NCBI GenBank assembly: GCA_022571215.1
Contig: JACZYG010000005.1
Coordinates: 1 to 64,000, forward strand
DNA: 64,000 bases
From: Fidelibacterota bacterium
GTDB lineage: Bacteria > Fidelibacterota > SORT01
Direction: 5' to 3'
Shown here: positions 56,405-64,000 of the stretch, in pieces
Layout of the letters: every line of letters starts with the position of its first letter
How positions within the stretch are numbered: the first letter of the stretch is position 1
Notes under the pieces: generated by a model
The model's database searches: none
What the model was told of the DNA's origin: nothing
The model's input: only the letters and a program-made list of their open reading frames with translations
Translations under genes and position numbers: made by a program

Positions 56405-57919
56405 TTATTCTTCCGATTTTAGAAGCGGAAACAGTATCACATCTTTTATGGAGGGAGAATCTGTCAATATCATTACCAGTCGCTCGATACCTATGCCAAG
56501 ACCGGCATTCGGCGGCATCCCGTATTCCATCGCCCGAATGTAATCCTCGTCCAGTTGCTGCGCTTCAACGTCCCCTTCCTCGCGCGCGACAGATTGCATT
56601 TCGAACCGCTCCCTCTGGTCAATCGGATCATTGAGCTCGCTGAAAGCGTTTCCTATCTCCATTCCGAAAAGGAAGGGTTCGAATCGTTCGACTAAATTCG
56701 GGTCATCACGGTGTCTTTTTGCCAACGGGGAAAGCAGTAACGGATAATCCCTTATGAATATCGGACCATCGAGATGAGGTTCAACTACGACGCCGAAATA
56801 TTTATCAAGCAACTTCCCTTCGGGTAGTTTTCTATCCACATCCACATTGTTCTTATCGATCGCTTTAATGATCTCCTCTTTGGAAGCGCCATAAAGGTCA
56901 ATTCCGCCATATTCTTTCAGAGCCTCGTAATAGCTGAGTACTTTCCACGGGGATTTCAAATCAATGCTGACGCCCCTGTAAGTCAGCTCGGTCGTCCCGT
57001 TCAACTCCAACGCTACATGAGATATCATCTCTTCAACAAACTTTTGCATTTTGTTATAATCCCAGTAAGCAACATACAATTCAAGCATTGTGAATTCGGG
57101 GTTATGCGACCGGTCCATCCCCTCGTTTCTGAAGTCTTTAGAAAACTCGTATACACGTTCAAACCCGCCGACAAGCAGCCTTTTCAAATATAGCTCGTCC
57201 GCAATTCGGAGATATAATTCTCTATCCAGAGCGTTATGGTGAGTAACGAACGGTTCTGCCATCGCGCCGCCGTACATCGGTTGTAATACAGGCGTATCAA
57301 CTTCTAAACAAGAATTATCGTCAAGAAAATTCCTCATCGTTGAGACTATTTTCGTTCGCTTCAGGAATATTTCTCGTACTTCCGGATGCACCGCAAGATC
57401 TGCATAACGCTGCCGGTACCGCTGCTCCTTATCGGTGAACTCATGAAATACTTTCTTTTCTCCCTCTTCTTCTTTGGATTTTATCACAGGAAGAGGGCGA
57501 ATCGATTTGGATAACAGTGTCAGTTCATTGACCCATATCGTCTTTTCCCCCGTTTGGGTAGTGAACAGATAACCTTTCACACCGATGAAATCGCCTATGT
57601 CTAAAAGTTTGAATAGATCATAACCCTCTTCGCCAATCTCGTCTTTCCTGATGTGAATCTGCAGCTGACCGGTTTGATCTTGAATATGGGAGAAGGCTAC
57701 TTTTCCCATTCGCCGGTTAGACATCAACCGTCCCGCAACGGAGATAATTTCCTTTGTCTCACTTAACTTTTCAAATTCACCCCTTAGTTCGACAATACTT
57801 TTTGACACTTCAAAATTATACGGATAAGGATTGATTCCCTTCTTGCGTAACTCGTCTATTTTGTCTATTCGAGTCTGTCTTAACTGTTCGAGTGTTTTAT
57901 GTTTACCCTCTTCTGTCAT
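56405..57919 (-). CDS. lysS: Lysyl-tRNA synthetase, class II
   Basis: 504 residues. N-terminal OB fold (ISVAGRLMSNRRMGKVAFSHIQDQTGQLQI), class II motif 2 FRNEGMDRSHNPEFTMLE, motif 3 GLGIGIERLVMILTDSPSIKDVILFP. It loads tRNA-Lys. Starts two bases after the prfB stop; the prfB-lysS pair is conserved in many bacteria. A ribosome site AGGA is in the end of prfB. Confidence 0.97.
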   Translation of the reverse strand: MTEEGKHKTLEQLRQTRIDKIDELRKKGINPYPYNFEVSKSIVELRGEFEKLSETKEIISVAGRLMSNRRMGKVAFSHIQDQTGQLQIHIRKDEIGEEGYDLFKLLDIGDFIGVKGYLFTTQTGEKTIWVNELTLLSKSIRPLPVIKSKEEEGEKKVFHEFTDKEQRYRQRYADLAVHPEVREIFLKRTKIVSTMRNFLDDNSCLEVDTPVLQPMYGGAMAEPFVTHHNALDRELYLRIADELYLKRLLVGGFERVYEFSKDFRNEGMDRSHNPEFTMLELYVAYWDYNKMQKFVEEMISHVALELNGTTELTYRGVSIDLKSPWKVLSYYEALKEYGGIDLYGASKEEIIKAIDKNNVDVDRKLPEGKLLDKYFGVVVEPHLDGPIFIRDYPLLLSPLAKRHRDDPNLVERFEPFLFGMEIGNAFSELNDPIDQRERFEMQSVAREEGDVEAQQLDEDYIRAMEYGMPPNAGLGIGIERLVMILTDSPSIKDVILFPLLKSEE

Positions 57920-57921
57920 TA

Positions 57922-59020
57922 CTATCCTGTTTTATTCAGTAAAAAAGATTTAATAAACAGATCAATTTTGCCGTTCATTACGGCCTGAACATTTCCTGTC
58001 TCAGTTCCGGTTCGATGGTCTTTAACCATATTATACGGATGAAAAACATATGAACGAATCTGACTCCCGAAACCGATCTCCTGCTTTGTAGACTCCATCT
58101 CCTTCATCTTGCTCGCCTGCTCTTCTAATTTAAGCGTATATAACCGGGCTTTCAGCATCTTCATCGCGGTGGCTTTATTCTTGTGCTGTGAACGCTCATT
58201 CTGGCATTGAACCACTATTCCGGTAGGTTCGTGTGTTATCCTTATCGCCGAATCCGTCTTATTGACATGCTGACCGCCGGCTCCGCTGGCTCTATAAGTA
58301 TCTATCCTAAGATCTGAAGTGTCTATCTCTATTTCTATATCTTCGTCAACCTGAGGATACACAAATACGGAAGCGAACGACGTATGCCTTCGATTTGCGG
58401 AATCAAACGGAGACAACCGCACTAACCGGTGCACACCCGCTTCCGCTTTCAAGTATCCGTATGCGTATTCTCCCTTTACCTCAATTGTAACGGATTTGAT
58501 TCCCGCTTCGTCGCCTGCTTGATAATCCAGGATTGCCGTTTCAAAACCGCTGTCGGAAGCCCAATGTTCATACATCCTCAATAACATCTCTACCCAATCC
58601 TGAGCCTCGGTTCCACCGGCGCCCGGGTTTATGGCGAGAATCGCATCCTTGACATCTTCCTCCTTACCGAGCATCCGTTTGAATTCAAGGTCCTCCAAGC
58701 CGTCTGAAAACTCCTTAAGAACAGAACCTAACTCAGCTGTTAAATCTCCTCCCCCATCCTCTTCAGCAAGCTCGATTAGAGTATTTGTGTCATCTTTCAA
58801 CCGATCAATTTTTTCTACCGAGCTGATCGATTTTTCGAGGTTAGAAATCTTTTTCAGAGTTGATTGAGCTTTTTCGCTGTTATTCCAGAAATCGGTGTTA
58901 GCCGTAAATTCTCTTAATTTGTCGAGTTCGCTGCTTTTTGAAGATATATCAAAGATACCCCCGAAGTTCTTCTAACCTTTGGGAAAGATCCTTTGCTTTA
59001 TCTTTTTCTAAATCGAGCAT
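57922..59020 (-). CDS. prfB: Peptide chain release factor 2, programmed +1 frameshift
   Basis: 365 residues after recoding, the same length as E. coli RF2. Codons 1-23 (MLDLEKDKAKDLSQRLEELRGYL) run from ATG 59020 to CTT 58954-58952, then in-frame TGA (58951-58949). Skipping one T continues DISSKSSELDKL... to the stop at 57922. RF2 marks: SPF tripeptide in RLSPFDSANRRHTSF and GGQ in GAGGQHVNKTDSAIRI. The site is the classic CTT TGA with a GGGGG-type internal Shine-Dalgarno three bases upstream. AAGGA precedes the ATG. Confidence 0.97.
58949..58963 (-). promoter_or_regulatory. prfB: prfB +1 frameshift site
   Basis: CGG GGG TAT CTT TGA T: a G-rich Shine-Dalgarno mimic (58963-58958), then TAT, the slippery CTT and TGA followed by T. 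RF2 scarcity slows termination at UGA, CTT slips to TTT, and RF2 synthesis is restored. UGA here is read by RF2 itself. Confidence 0.95.
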
Positions 59021-59055
59021 CTTATTCCTTAAACCAAATTCGAAATGTTAACTTA

Positions 59056-59078
59056 ATTATAATTTACTACCTTGTCAA
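59056..59078 (-). promoter_or_regulatory. Candidate prfB promoter
   Basis: Perfect TTGACA (59078-59073) and TATAAT (59061-59056) hexamers, but only 11 bases apart. A 17-base spacing would put the -10 at TAAGTT. Either the -10 is TAAGTT or the hexamers belong to different promoters. Confidence 0.35.
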
Positions 59079-59426
59079 TAACTCGCTGCAACAGAGACGG
59101 GAAGCTCAGGCGAATGTCGATCCAAAAAATCAGGCAGGTTTGAGTAGCAACAGCCGTCGGTTAGAACGGGATTCCCATCAGAAAATCTCAACTCCAATTT
59201 AAGGAAGGGAAACCAAACCTCCTCCCTTGAGGGAGGTGTCACAAATTGACGGAGGGTGTGATTTATCCTACTTAGAAAAAATTGAGTGATTTGAACAATC
59301 ACATCCCCCGCTCCTGCGGAGCACCCCCTTCAAAGGGGGAGGATAAGGTGCTGCGAGTTAGGGCTTACCGTGACAGATTTCAATATTAAAACCATTAAAA
59401 TGGTTAAAATATCAGACTTCTTTCGA

Positions 59427-59452
59427 TAACCCCTGGATTAATCCAGGGGTTA
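59427..59452. repeat. 26-bp perfect palindrome (copy 1; copy 2 at 59761-59786)
   Basis: Half-site TAACCCCTGGATT is followed by its exact complement. An outer 7-bp stem ATATCAG/CTGATAT (59409-59415, 59453-59459) frames it, leaving an 11-base bulge on one side. Present in both tandem copies. Confidence 0.9.
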
Positions 59453-59472
59453 CTGATATGAAACGTAACAAA

Positions 59473-59490
59473 AAACCGTTTTAACGGTTT
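59473..59490. terminator. Hairpin with T-runs (copy 1; copy 2 at 59807-59824)
   Basis: AAACCGTT, TT, AACGGTTT with A/T runs on both sides, so it can terminate in either direction; on minus it would stop glnA transcripts. Confidence 0.6.
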
Positions 59491-59975
59491 TATTCACATT
59501 TCAACTCCTGCCGATGGCAGGACTAATCCCTCTGAAAGCGGGGAAACCAAACCTCCTCCCTTGAGGGAGGTGTCACAAAGTGACAGAGGGTATGATTTAT
59601 CCTACTTAGAAAAAATTGAGTGATTTGAACAATCACATCCCCCGCTCCTGCGGAGCACCCCCTTCAAAGGGGGAGGAGAAGGTGCTGCGAGTTAGGGCTT
59701 GCCCTGACAGATTTCAATATTAAAACCATTAAAATGGTTAAAATATCAGACTTCTTTCGATAACCCCTGGATTAATCCAGGGGTTACTGATATTAAATGT
59801 AACAAGAAACCGTTTTAACGGTTTTATTCACATTTCAGCTCCTGCCGATGGCAGGACTAATCCCTCTGAAGGCGTCAGGGTTCCGAAGGAGTTTAGGCAA
59901 CAAGCCCCCCAACTGCCACGATAACCTCATTTCAGCAGCGGTATCATCTTCGTTTTCTTTTGTTAGCGACCCTTT

Positions 59976-60026
59976 TGGAGTGCATTGACTGTGTCAATGC
60001 CGCATCAACACAGTTGATGCACTCCA
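59976..60026. repeat. Three-way-junction element downstream of glnA
   Basis: Outer stem TGGAGT/ACTCCA (59976-59981, 60021-60026) encloses two perfect 8-bp hairpins: GCATTGAC-TGT-GTCAATGC (59982-60000) and GCATCAAC-ACA-GTTGATGC (60002-60020), joined by one C. The loops TGT and ACA are complementary to each other, which would also allow a long alternative pairing of the two arms. It lies 66 bases past the glnA stop. Not a standard terminator. Confidence 0.85.
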
Positions 60027-60091
60027 TATAATCTCGAAATATTGACCGCCAATGTAGGGGCAACGCCCCGGCCGCCGATTATTTCAGACCG

Positions 60092-61510
60092 CTAAATATC
60101 GTAGTATAGCGCGAACTCATACGGATGAGGTCTCATTCTCATTTCATTTACCTCATTCTCCATCTTGTAATCTATCCACGTACTTAAAACATCCTCGGTC
60201 ATCACATCTCCTTTCAGGAGGAATTCATGATCGTCTTTCAGCGCGTTCAGCGCCTCTTCCAATGAACCGGGAGTAGAAGGCACTTTGGCCAATTCTTCCG
60301 GCTCCAGATCATAAATATTCCTGTCAAGAGGTTCACCCGGATCAATCTTATTCTGTATTCCGTCAAGACCCGCCATTAAAATCGCCGTAAAGGCGAGGTA
60401 TGGATTGCATGCCGAATCAGGCACCCTGAACTCGATCCTCTTTGTTTTCGGATTTGAAGAGTACATCGGAATTCGAATAACCGCGCTTCTGTTCCGTTGA
60501 GAGTACGCTAAGTTAACCGGAGCTTCAAATCCCGGTACCAAGCGTTTGAAGGAATTAGTAGTGGGATTTGTGAACGCCACAACAGCCGGCGCATGCTTCA
60601 ATAATCCGCCCATGAAATGCATCCCTAATTCGCTCAGACCCGCATATTCTGTCCCTGCAAACAGGTTTTCATCGCCCTTCCACAAACTAAAATGCGTATG
60701 CATACCGGAACCGTTGTCTCCATAGATAGGTTTCGGCATGAAGGTAACAGTCTTGTTATGTTTTTTCGCCGTGTTCTTAACGATATATTTGAATAACAAA
60801 ATTCCGTCAGCTATTTTCACAAGAGAGTCATATTTGAGATCGATTTCCGATTGACCGCCCGATGCAACTTCATGATGTTGAGTTTCAGGATGAAGACCGC
60901 AACTTATCATGGTCAGCATCATTTCACTGCGAAGATCCACCAACGAATCGGTTGGAGGCACCGGGAAATATCCCTCTTTATATCTCGGCTTATGTCCAAG
61001 ATTAGGACCTTCATCACTTCCCGAGTTCCATCTTCCCTCTTTCGAATCAACAATATAATAGCATGAATTTTCCGTTTGGTCGAATCTAACGTCATCAAAA
61101 ATAAAAAATTCCGCTTCAGGTCCGATATAAGCCGTATCGGCTATGCCGGTGGATTTAAGATAATTTTCCGCCTTTTGAGCGACAAAACGAGGGCATCTGC
61201 TGTACCGCTCTCTCGTGATCGGGTCGTATACATCGCAAACCATACTGATAGTCGGATTGCTTAGAACGGGATCAATGATAGCAGTAGATGGATCCGGTAT
61301 TACAAGCATATCGGATTCATTGATTTTTTGCCACCCTCTTATACTCGAACCGTCGAAACCAAGCCCCTCTTCAAACATATCATCGTCTAACAGACTTATG
61401 GGAACCGTGAAATGTTGCCAGATACCGGGGAAATCCATAAATTTCAAATCTACCAATTCCGCCCCTGATTCTTTGGCTAATTTGTAAACTTCACTGCGGT
61501 TGTCCGCCAT
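60092..61510 (-). CDS. glnA: Glutamine synthetase, type I (GSI-beta)
   Basis: 472 residues. The beta-grasp N-terminus, DGSSIRGW loop, metal-binding [16 protein letters not shown]-type flap with [15 protein letters not shown] site NRSAVIRIP and the adenylylation tyrosine Tyr400 in [11 protein letters not shown] are present. The enzyme makes glutamine from glutamate, ammonia and ATP. It follows glnB closely (18 bases) and GGAGG precedes its ATG, so they share a transcript with folP and cdaA. Confidence 0.97.
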   Translation of the reverse strand: MADNRSEVYKLAKESGAELVDLKFMDFPGIWQHFTVPISLLDDDMFEEGLGFDGSSIRGWQKINESDMLVIPDPSTAIIDPVLSNPTISMVCDVYDPITRERYSRCPRFVAQKAENYLKSTGIADTAYIGPEAEFFIFDDVRFDQTENSCYYIVDSKEGRWNSGSDEGPNLGHKPRYKEGYFPVPPTDSLVDLRSEMMLTMISCGLHPETQHHEVASGGQSEIDLKYDSLVKIADGILLFKYIVKNTAKKHNKTVTFMPKPIYGDNGSGMHTHFSLWKGDENLFAGTEYAGLSELGMHFMGGLLKHAPAVVAFTNPTTNSFKRLVPGFEAPVNLAYSQRNRSAVIRIPMYSSNPKTKRIEFRVPDSACNPYLAFTAILMAGLDGIQNKIDPGEPLDRNIYDLEPEELAKVPSTPGSLEEALNALKDDHEFLLKGDVMTEDVLSTWIDYKMENEVNEMRMRPHPYEFALYYDI

Positions 61511-61528
61511 TAACTACCTCCTTTTTTG

Positions 61529-61876
<348 letters not shown>

Positions 61877-61882
61877 TTATCC

Positions 61883-62650
61883 TTACGCTGCCGGTAGCAG
61901 AAGCTTATTCAAAAATCCCCTTAGCGCGCTCTCTTCTAATCCTCTCTGAAAGATTCCCTCGTGAGCAAGCGCGATTCTTCCCGTTTCTTCTGAAACGACG
62001 ACTACCACGGCATCTGATTCTTCAGATAATCCCAACGCCGCCAAATGACGCGTTCCCATTCTTTTATCAATGGTCGGGTTCTCGGAGAGGGGGAGAATAC
62101 ATTTTGCCGACTCGATCGTATCGCCCGAGATCACCACTGCTCCATCATGGAGAGGCGATTGCGGATTGAAGATAGACACTAACAATTCGGGTGTGGCGCG
62201 CGCGTTTAACCGGACTCCATTTTCAACAATTGATTTTAACCCGGCGTCTCTCTGGATTACAAGAAGACCTCCATACCGTTTCTTCGACAATTCAAATACT
62301 GTCTCTATTATTGTATCGATGGCTCGTATCCCCTCAACCTGAAAAAGCTTTCGAGCCAGTCTGCTCTGTCCGAGGGTCAGAAGAATACGCCTTAACTCAG
62401 GCTGAAAGAGTATGACGAAGGCTATCACCCAGACCGTCCTGATGTTTTCTATAAGCCATGCCATTCCGCTCATATTAAGGAATTGAACTATGACCGATAC
62501 CATAAGTATGACTGCCAATCCAACCATCATCTGAGCCGCGCGTGACCCTCTCAATGCCTGGTATAACTTATAGAAGATGAAGCTAACAGCTAAGACGTCC
62601 ACTACGTCAATCAGTGATACCGTAAGAAACCCTATCTTAAACAGCTCCAA
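61883..62650 (-). CDS. cdaA: Membrane diadenylate cyclase CdaA (DisA_N)
   Basis: 255 residues: three membrane helices (about 11-32, 40-60, 72-92), then the DAC domain with LHDGAVV (Asp169-Gly170-Ala171) and RH motif at 201-202 (GTRHLAALGL). It makes c-di-AMP from two ATP. The third residue of the usual Arg-His-Arg is Leu203 here; activity is therefore not certain. TTG start one base after the folP stop. The ftsH-folP-cdaA order is typical of this group. Confidence 0.93.
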   Translation of the reverse strand: MELFKIGFLTVSLIDVVDVLAVSFIFYKLYQALRGSRAAQMMVGLAVILMVSVIVQFLNMSGMAWLIENIRTVWVIAFVILFQPELRRILLTLGQSRLARKLFQVEGIRAIDTIIETVFELSKKRYGGLLVIQRDAGLKSIVENGVRLNARATPELLVSIFNPQSPLHDGAVVISGDTIESAKCILPLSENPTIDKRMGTRHLAALGLSEESDAVVVVVSEETGRIALAHEGIFQRGLEESALRGFLNKLLLPAA

Positions 62651-62651
62651 T

Positions 62652-63521
62652 TTAATTCACTTCCGCAGCATTGGCTATCAAATCGGCTATCTTTATCGCG
62701 CCGGATATACCCGTTACATCGTGCACCCGAACGATATCCGCCCCGAAAAGAATGCTTGCCGTAACGGCAGCCGCAGTCGCATCGAGCGTATCATTCGGCG
62801 AGACAGACAGTGTCTTCCATAAAAACGATTTCCGGGAGGGACCGACCAGGATAGGGTGTCCTAATGCCCGGAAATAACCGAGATTTTTTATCAGTTCAAA
62901 GTTGTCTTCGATTTTTTTCCCAAATCCGATCCCGGGATCTATGATGATCTTGTCCTTATCAATACCGGCTTCTGTTCCGATCTTTATTGAATCAGACAGA
63001 TAATTTTTTATCTCTTCAAGCATATTATCATAGTGAGGGTCTAATTGCATATCACGCGGTGACCCCTTGATATGCATCAACACGACCGGAACCTTCTTTT
63101 CGGCAGCCAGGGTTGCCATTTCCTCGTCAAACCTTAACCCACTGATGTCATTAATCAGAGAAGCTCCGGCGCTGATTGCCTCCTTTGCCACTTCTGATTT
63201 GTATGTATCCACAGAAATCGGAACGTCAACCGAATCGGCTAATTCAGTGATAACCGGAATCACTCTCTCAAGCTCTTCTTGAAGTGACACGGGGTCAGCT
63301 CCCGGACGTGTGGATTCACCACCCACGTCAATAATATCAGCTCCCTCATCCGCCAAGGCTATACCCTTTTTGACAGCCTCATTTTTATTTAAGAACAATC
63401 CGCCGTCAGAAAAAGAATCGGGCGTCACATTGAGAATTCCCATCACAAGTGTTCGCCCGTTAAATTTGAGAAGATAGTCACCCGTTTGAATCGCGAGCGG
63501 GCTAACCTTCTGTACGCTCAA
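62652..63521 (-). CDS. folP: Dihydropteroate synthase
   Basis: 289 residues, TIM barrel. MGILNVTPDSFSDGG (DHP loop 1), DVGGESTRPGA (loop 2), ISVDTYKSEVA, GIGFGKKIEDN, GPSRKSF and VRVHDV motifs. It joins pABA to dihydropterin pyrophosphate in folate synthesis, the target of sulfonamides. TTG start; 39 bases after ftsH. Ribosome site GGGAC/GGGA is rather distant. Confidence 0.95.
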   Translation of the reverse strand: MSVQKVSPLAIQTGDYLLKFNGRTLVMGILNVTPDSFSDGGLFLNKNEAVKKGIALADEGADIIDVGGESTRPGADPVSLQEELERVIPVITELADSVDVPISVDTYKSEVAKEAISAGASLINDISGLRFDEEMATLAAEKKVPVVLMHIKGSPRDMQLDPHYDNMLEEIKNYLSDSIKIGTEAGIDKDKIIIDPGIGFGKKIEDNFELIKNLGYFRALGHPILVGPSRKSFLWKTLSVSPNDTLDATAAAVTASILFGADIVRVHDVTGISGAIKIADLIANAAEVN

Positions 63522-63560
63522 TTTCTTAGTCCCGGTCCCTCAGACAGTCTATCATTTGTT

Positions 63561-64000
63561 TTACTTTTCTTTCCCTTCTTTCGTTTTTTTCCTTGACGAA
63601 GATACATTCTTACGCTTGGTTTTTTCTTTTCCATGTCTTCCGTTCGAGGGCGGCGCAAGTTTCTTGCCTGCTATGAGGGTATCCAGCTCCTTACTGTTTA
63701 TTATTTCTCTTTCTAACAATCCCTCGGCAATCCTTTTGAGCGCAGACAACCTCTTCTTCAGGATAGACGTCGCTCTCTCTTCGGCACTGAGGACGATTGC
63801 GCTCACTTCGCTGTCAATTTTCATTGCCGTGTTTTCACTATAGTCCCTATGCTGAGATATCTCTCTAGCGAGAAATATTTCTTCGCCTTTTTTGCCGAAT
63901 GTAAGCGGCCCGAGTTTATCGCTCATTCCCCATTCACAAACCATTTTTCTTGATAGCTCCGTCGCTCTCTCAATATCGTTTCCGGCGCCCGTTGTATACT
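63561..64000 (-). CDS. ftsH: ATP-dependent zinc metalloprotease FtsH, 3' part
   Basis: The last 145 codons; the gene continues past the right edge. Visible: [31 protein letters not shown] and [24 protein letters not shown], hallmarks of the M41 peptidase C-terminal helix region, and a Lys/Ser-rich tail. FtsH degrades membrane and regulatory proteins, including LpxC in species with LapB, a lapB homologue of which is at 2.4 kb. AAA and zinc-site parts are outside the window. Confidence 0.95.
   Translation of the reverse strand, partial: YTTGAGNDIERATELSRKMVCEWGMSDKLGPLTFGKKGEEIFLAREISQHRDYSENTAMKIDSEVSAIVLSAEERATSILKKRLSALKRIAEGLLEREIINSKELDTLIAGKKLAPPSNGRHGKEKTKRKNVSSSRKKTKEGKEK

Larger units (their letters stand above)
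59207..59874. repeat. 334-bp tandem duplication, two copies
   Basis: Copy 1 is 59207-59540 and copy 2 is 59541-59874, aligned without indels with about a dozen substitutions by eye. This fills most of the 1071-base gene-free gap between prfB and glnA. Each unit carries a double hairpin (59221-59258), an inverted double hairpin (59302-59340), a 26-bp palindrome, an A/T hairpin and CCTGCCGATGGCAGG. No coding frame with a convincing start is seen. Confidence 0.93.

Noticed and set aside
59075-59302. 75-codon minus frame upstream of prfB
   Set aside because: It runs through the double-hairpin repeat and has no ribosome site or recognisable protein.
59207-59874. CRISPR array
   Set aside because: Two long 334-base copies, not short repeats with unique spacers; no cas gene.

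Overview
The window reads as a chromosomal stretch from a Gram-negative bacterium of the FCB superphylum (Bacteroidetes, Marinimicrobia and relatives). The signs are LolCDE-type lipoprotein transporters, a TamA/TamB pair, a LapA/LapB pair, a short primary sigma factor without region 1.1, a GldA/F/G-like ABC system beside MoxR and DUF58, and a membrane c-di-AMP cyclase between folP and glnB. A Marinimicrobia-like lineage is a guess; the phylum cannot be settled by reading. Almost every gene is on the minus strand. Only the integrase and a DUF92 membrane protein are on plus.

Layout. 1-1.6 kb: the 5' end of a GC-richer nuoB, then a phage-type tyrosine integrase pointing at the 3' end of a selenocysteine tRNA, which looks like an island boundary. 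1.6-7.4 kb: miaB, lapA, lapB and a SPOR/TPR protein that ends 6 bases before tRNA-Sec, then an M23 peptidase and the primary sigma factor. 7.5-10.4 kb: small proteins, an orphan CUT1 ABC ATPase and a MOSC protein. 10.4-16.5 kb: a serine/threonine operon (serB-like, class V aminotransferase, serA, gatB, thrC). 16.7-20.7 kb: a lipoprotein gene cut by an in-frame TAG, nadC, two Spy-like proteins, an anti-sigma and an ECF sigma. 20.8-28.9 kb: addA and addB, separated by DUF92 and a small exported protein. 29.3-36.9 kb: one tight run of MoxR, DUF58, a DUF4381-like protein, ABC ATPase, ABC permease, GldG-like and DUF4340. 37-53 kb: envelope and protein quality control (clpB, tamA, tamB, dnaK, htrA, a YugP-type peptidase, clpC). 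53.3-59 kb: prfB, lysS, two LolC/E proteins and lolD. 59-60.1 kb: a repeat-dense gap with a 334-bp tandem duplication. 60.1-64 kb: ftsH (partial), folP, cdaA, glnB, glnA.

Unusual points. prfB needs its programmed +1 frameshift. Two housekeeping genes, gatB and tamA, have no plausible canonical start, but each has AGGAG 6-7 bases before an ATC or ATA codon that gives exactly the expected N-terminus. Several other genes start with TTG. A family of double-hairpin intergenic repeats recurs at three loci, and a perfect three-way-junction element lies downstream of glnA. I saw no CRISPR array, rRNA, insertion sequence or convincing riboswitch.
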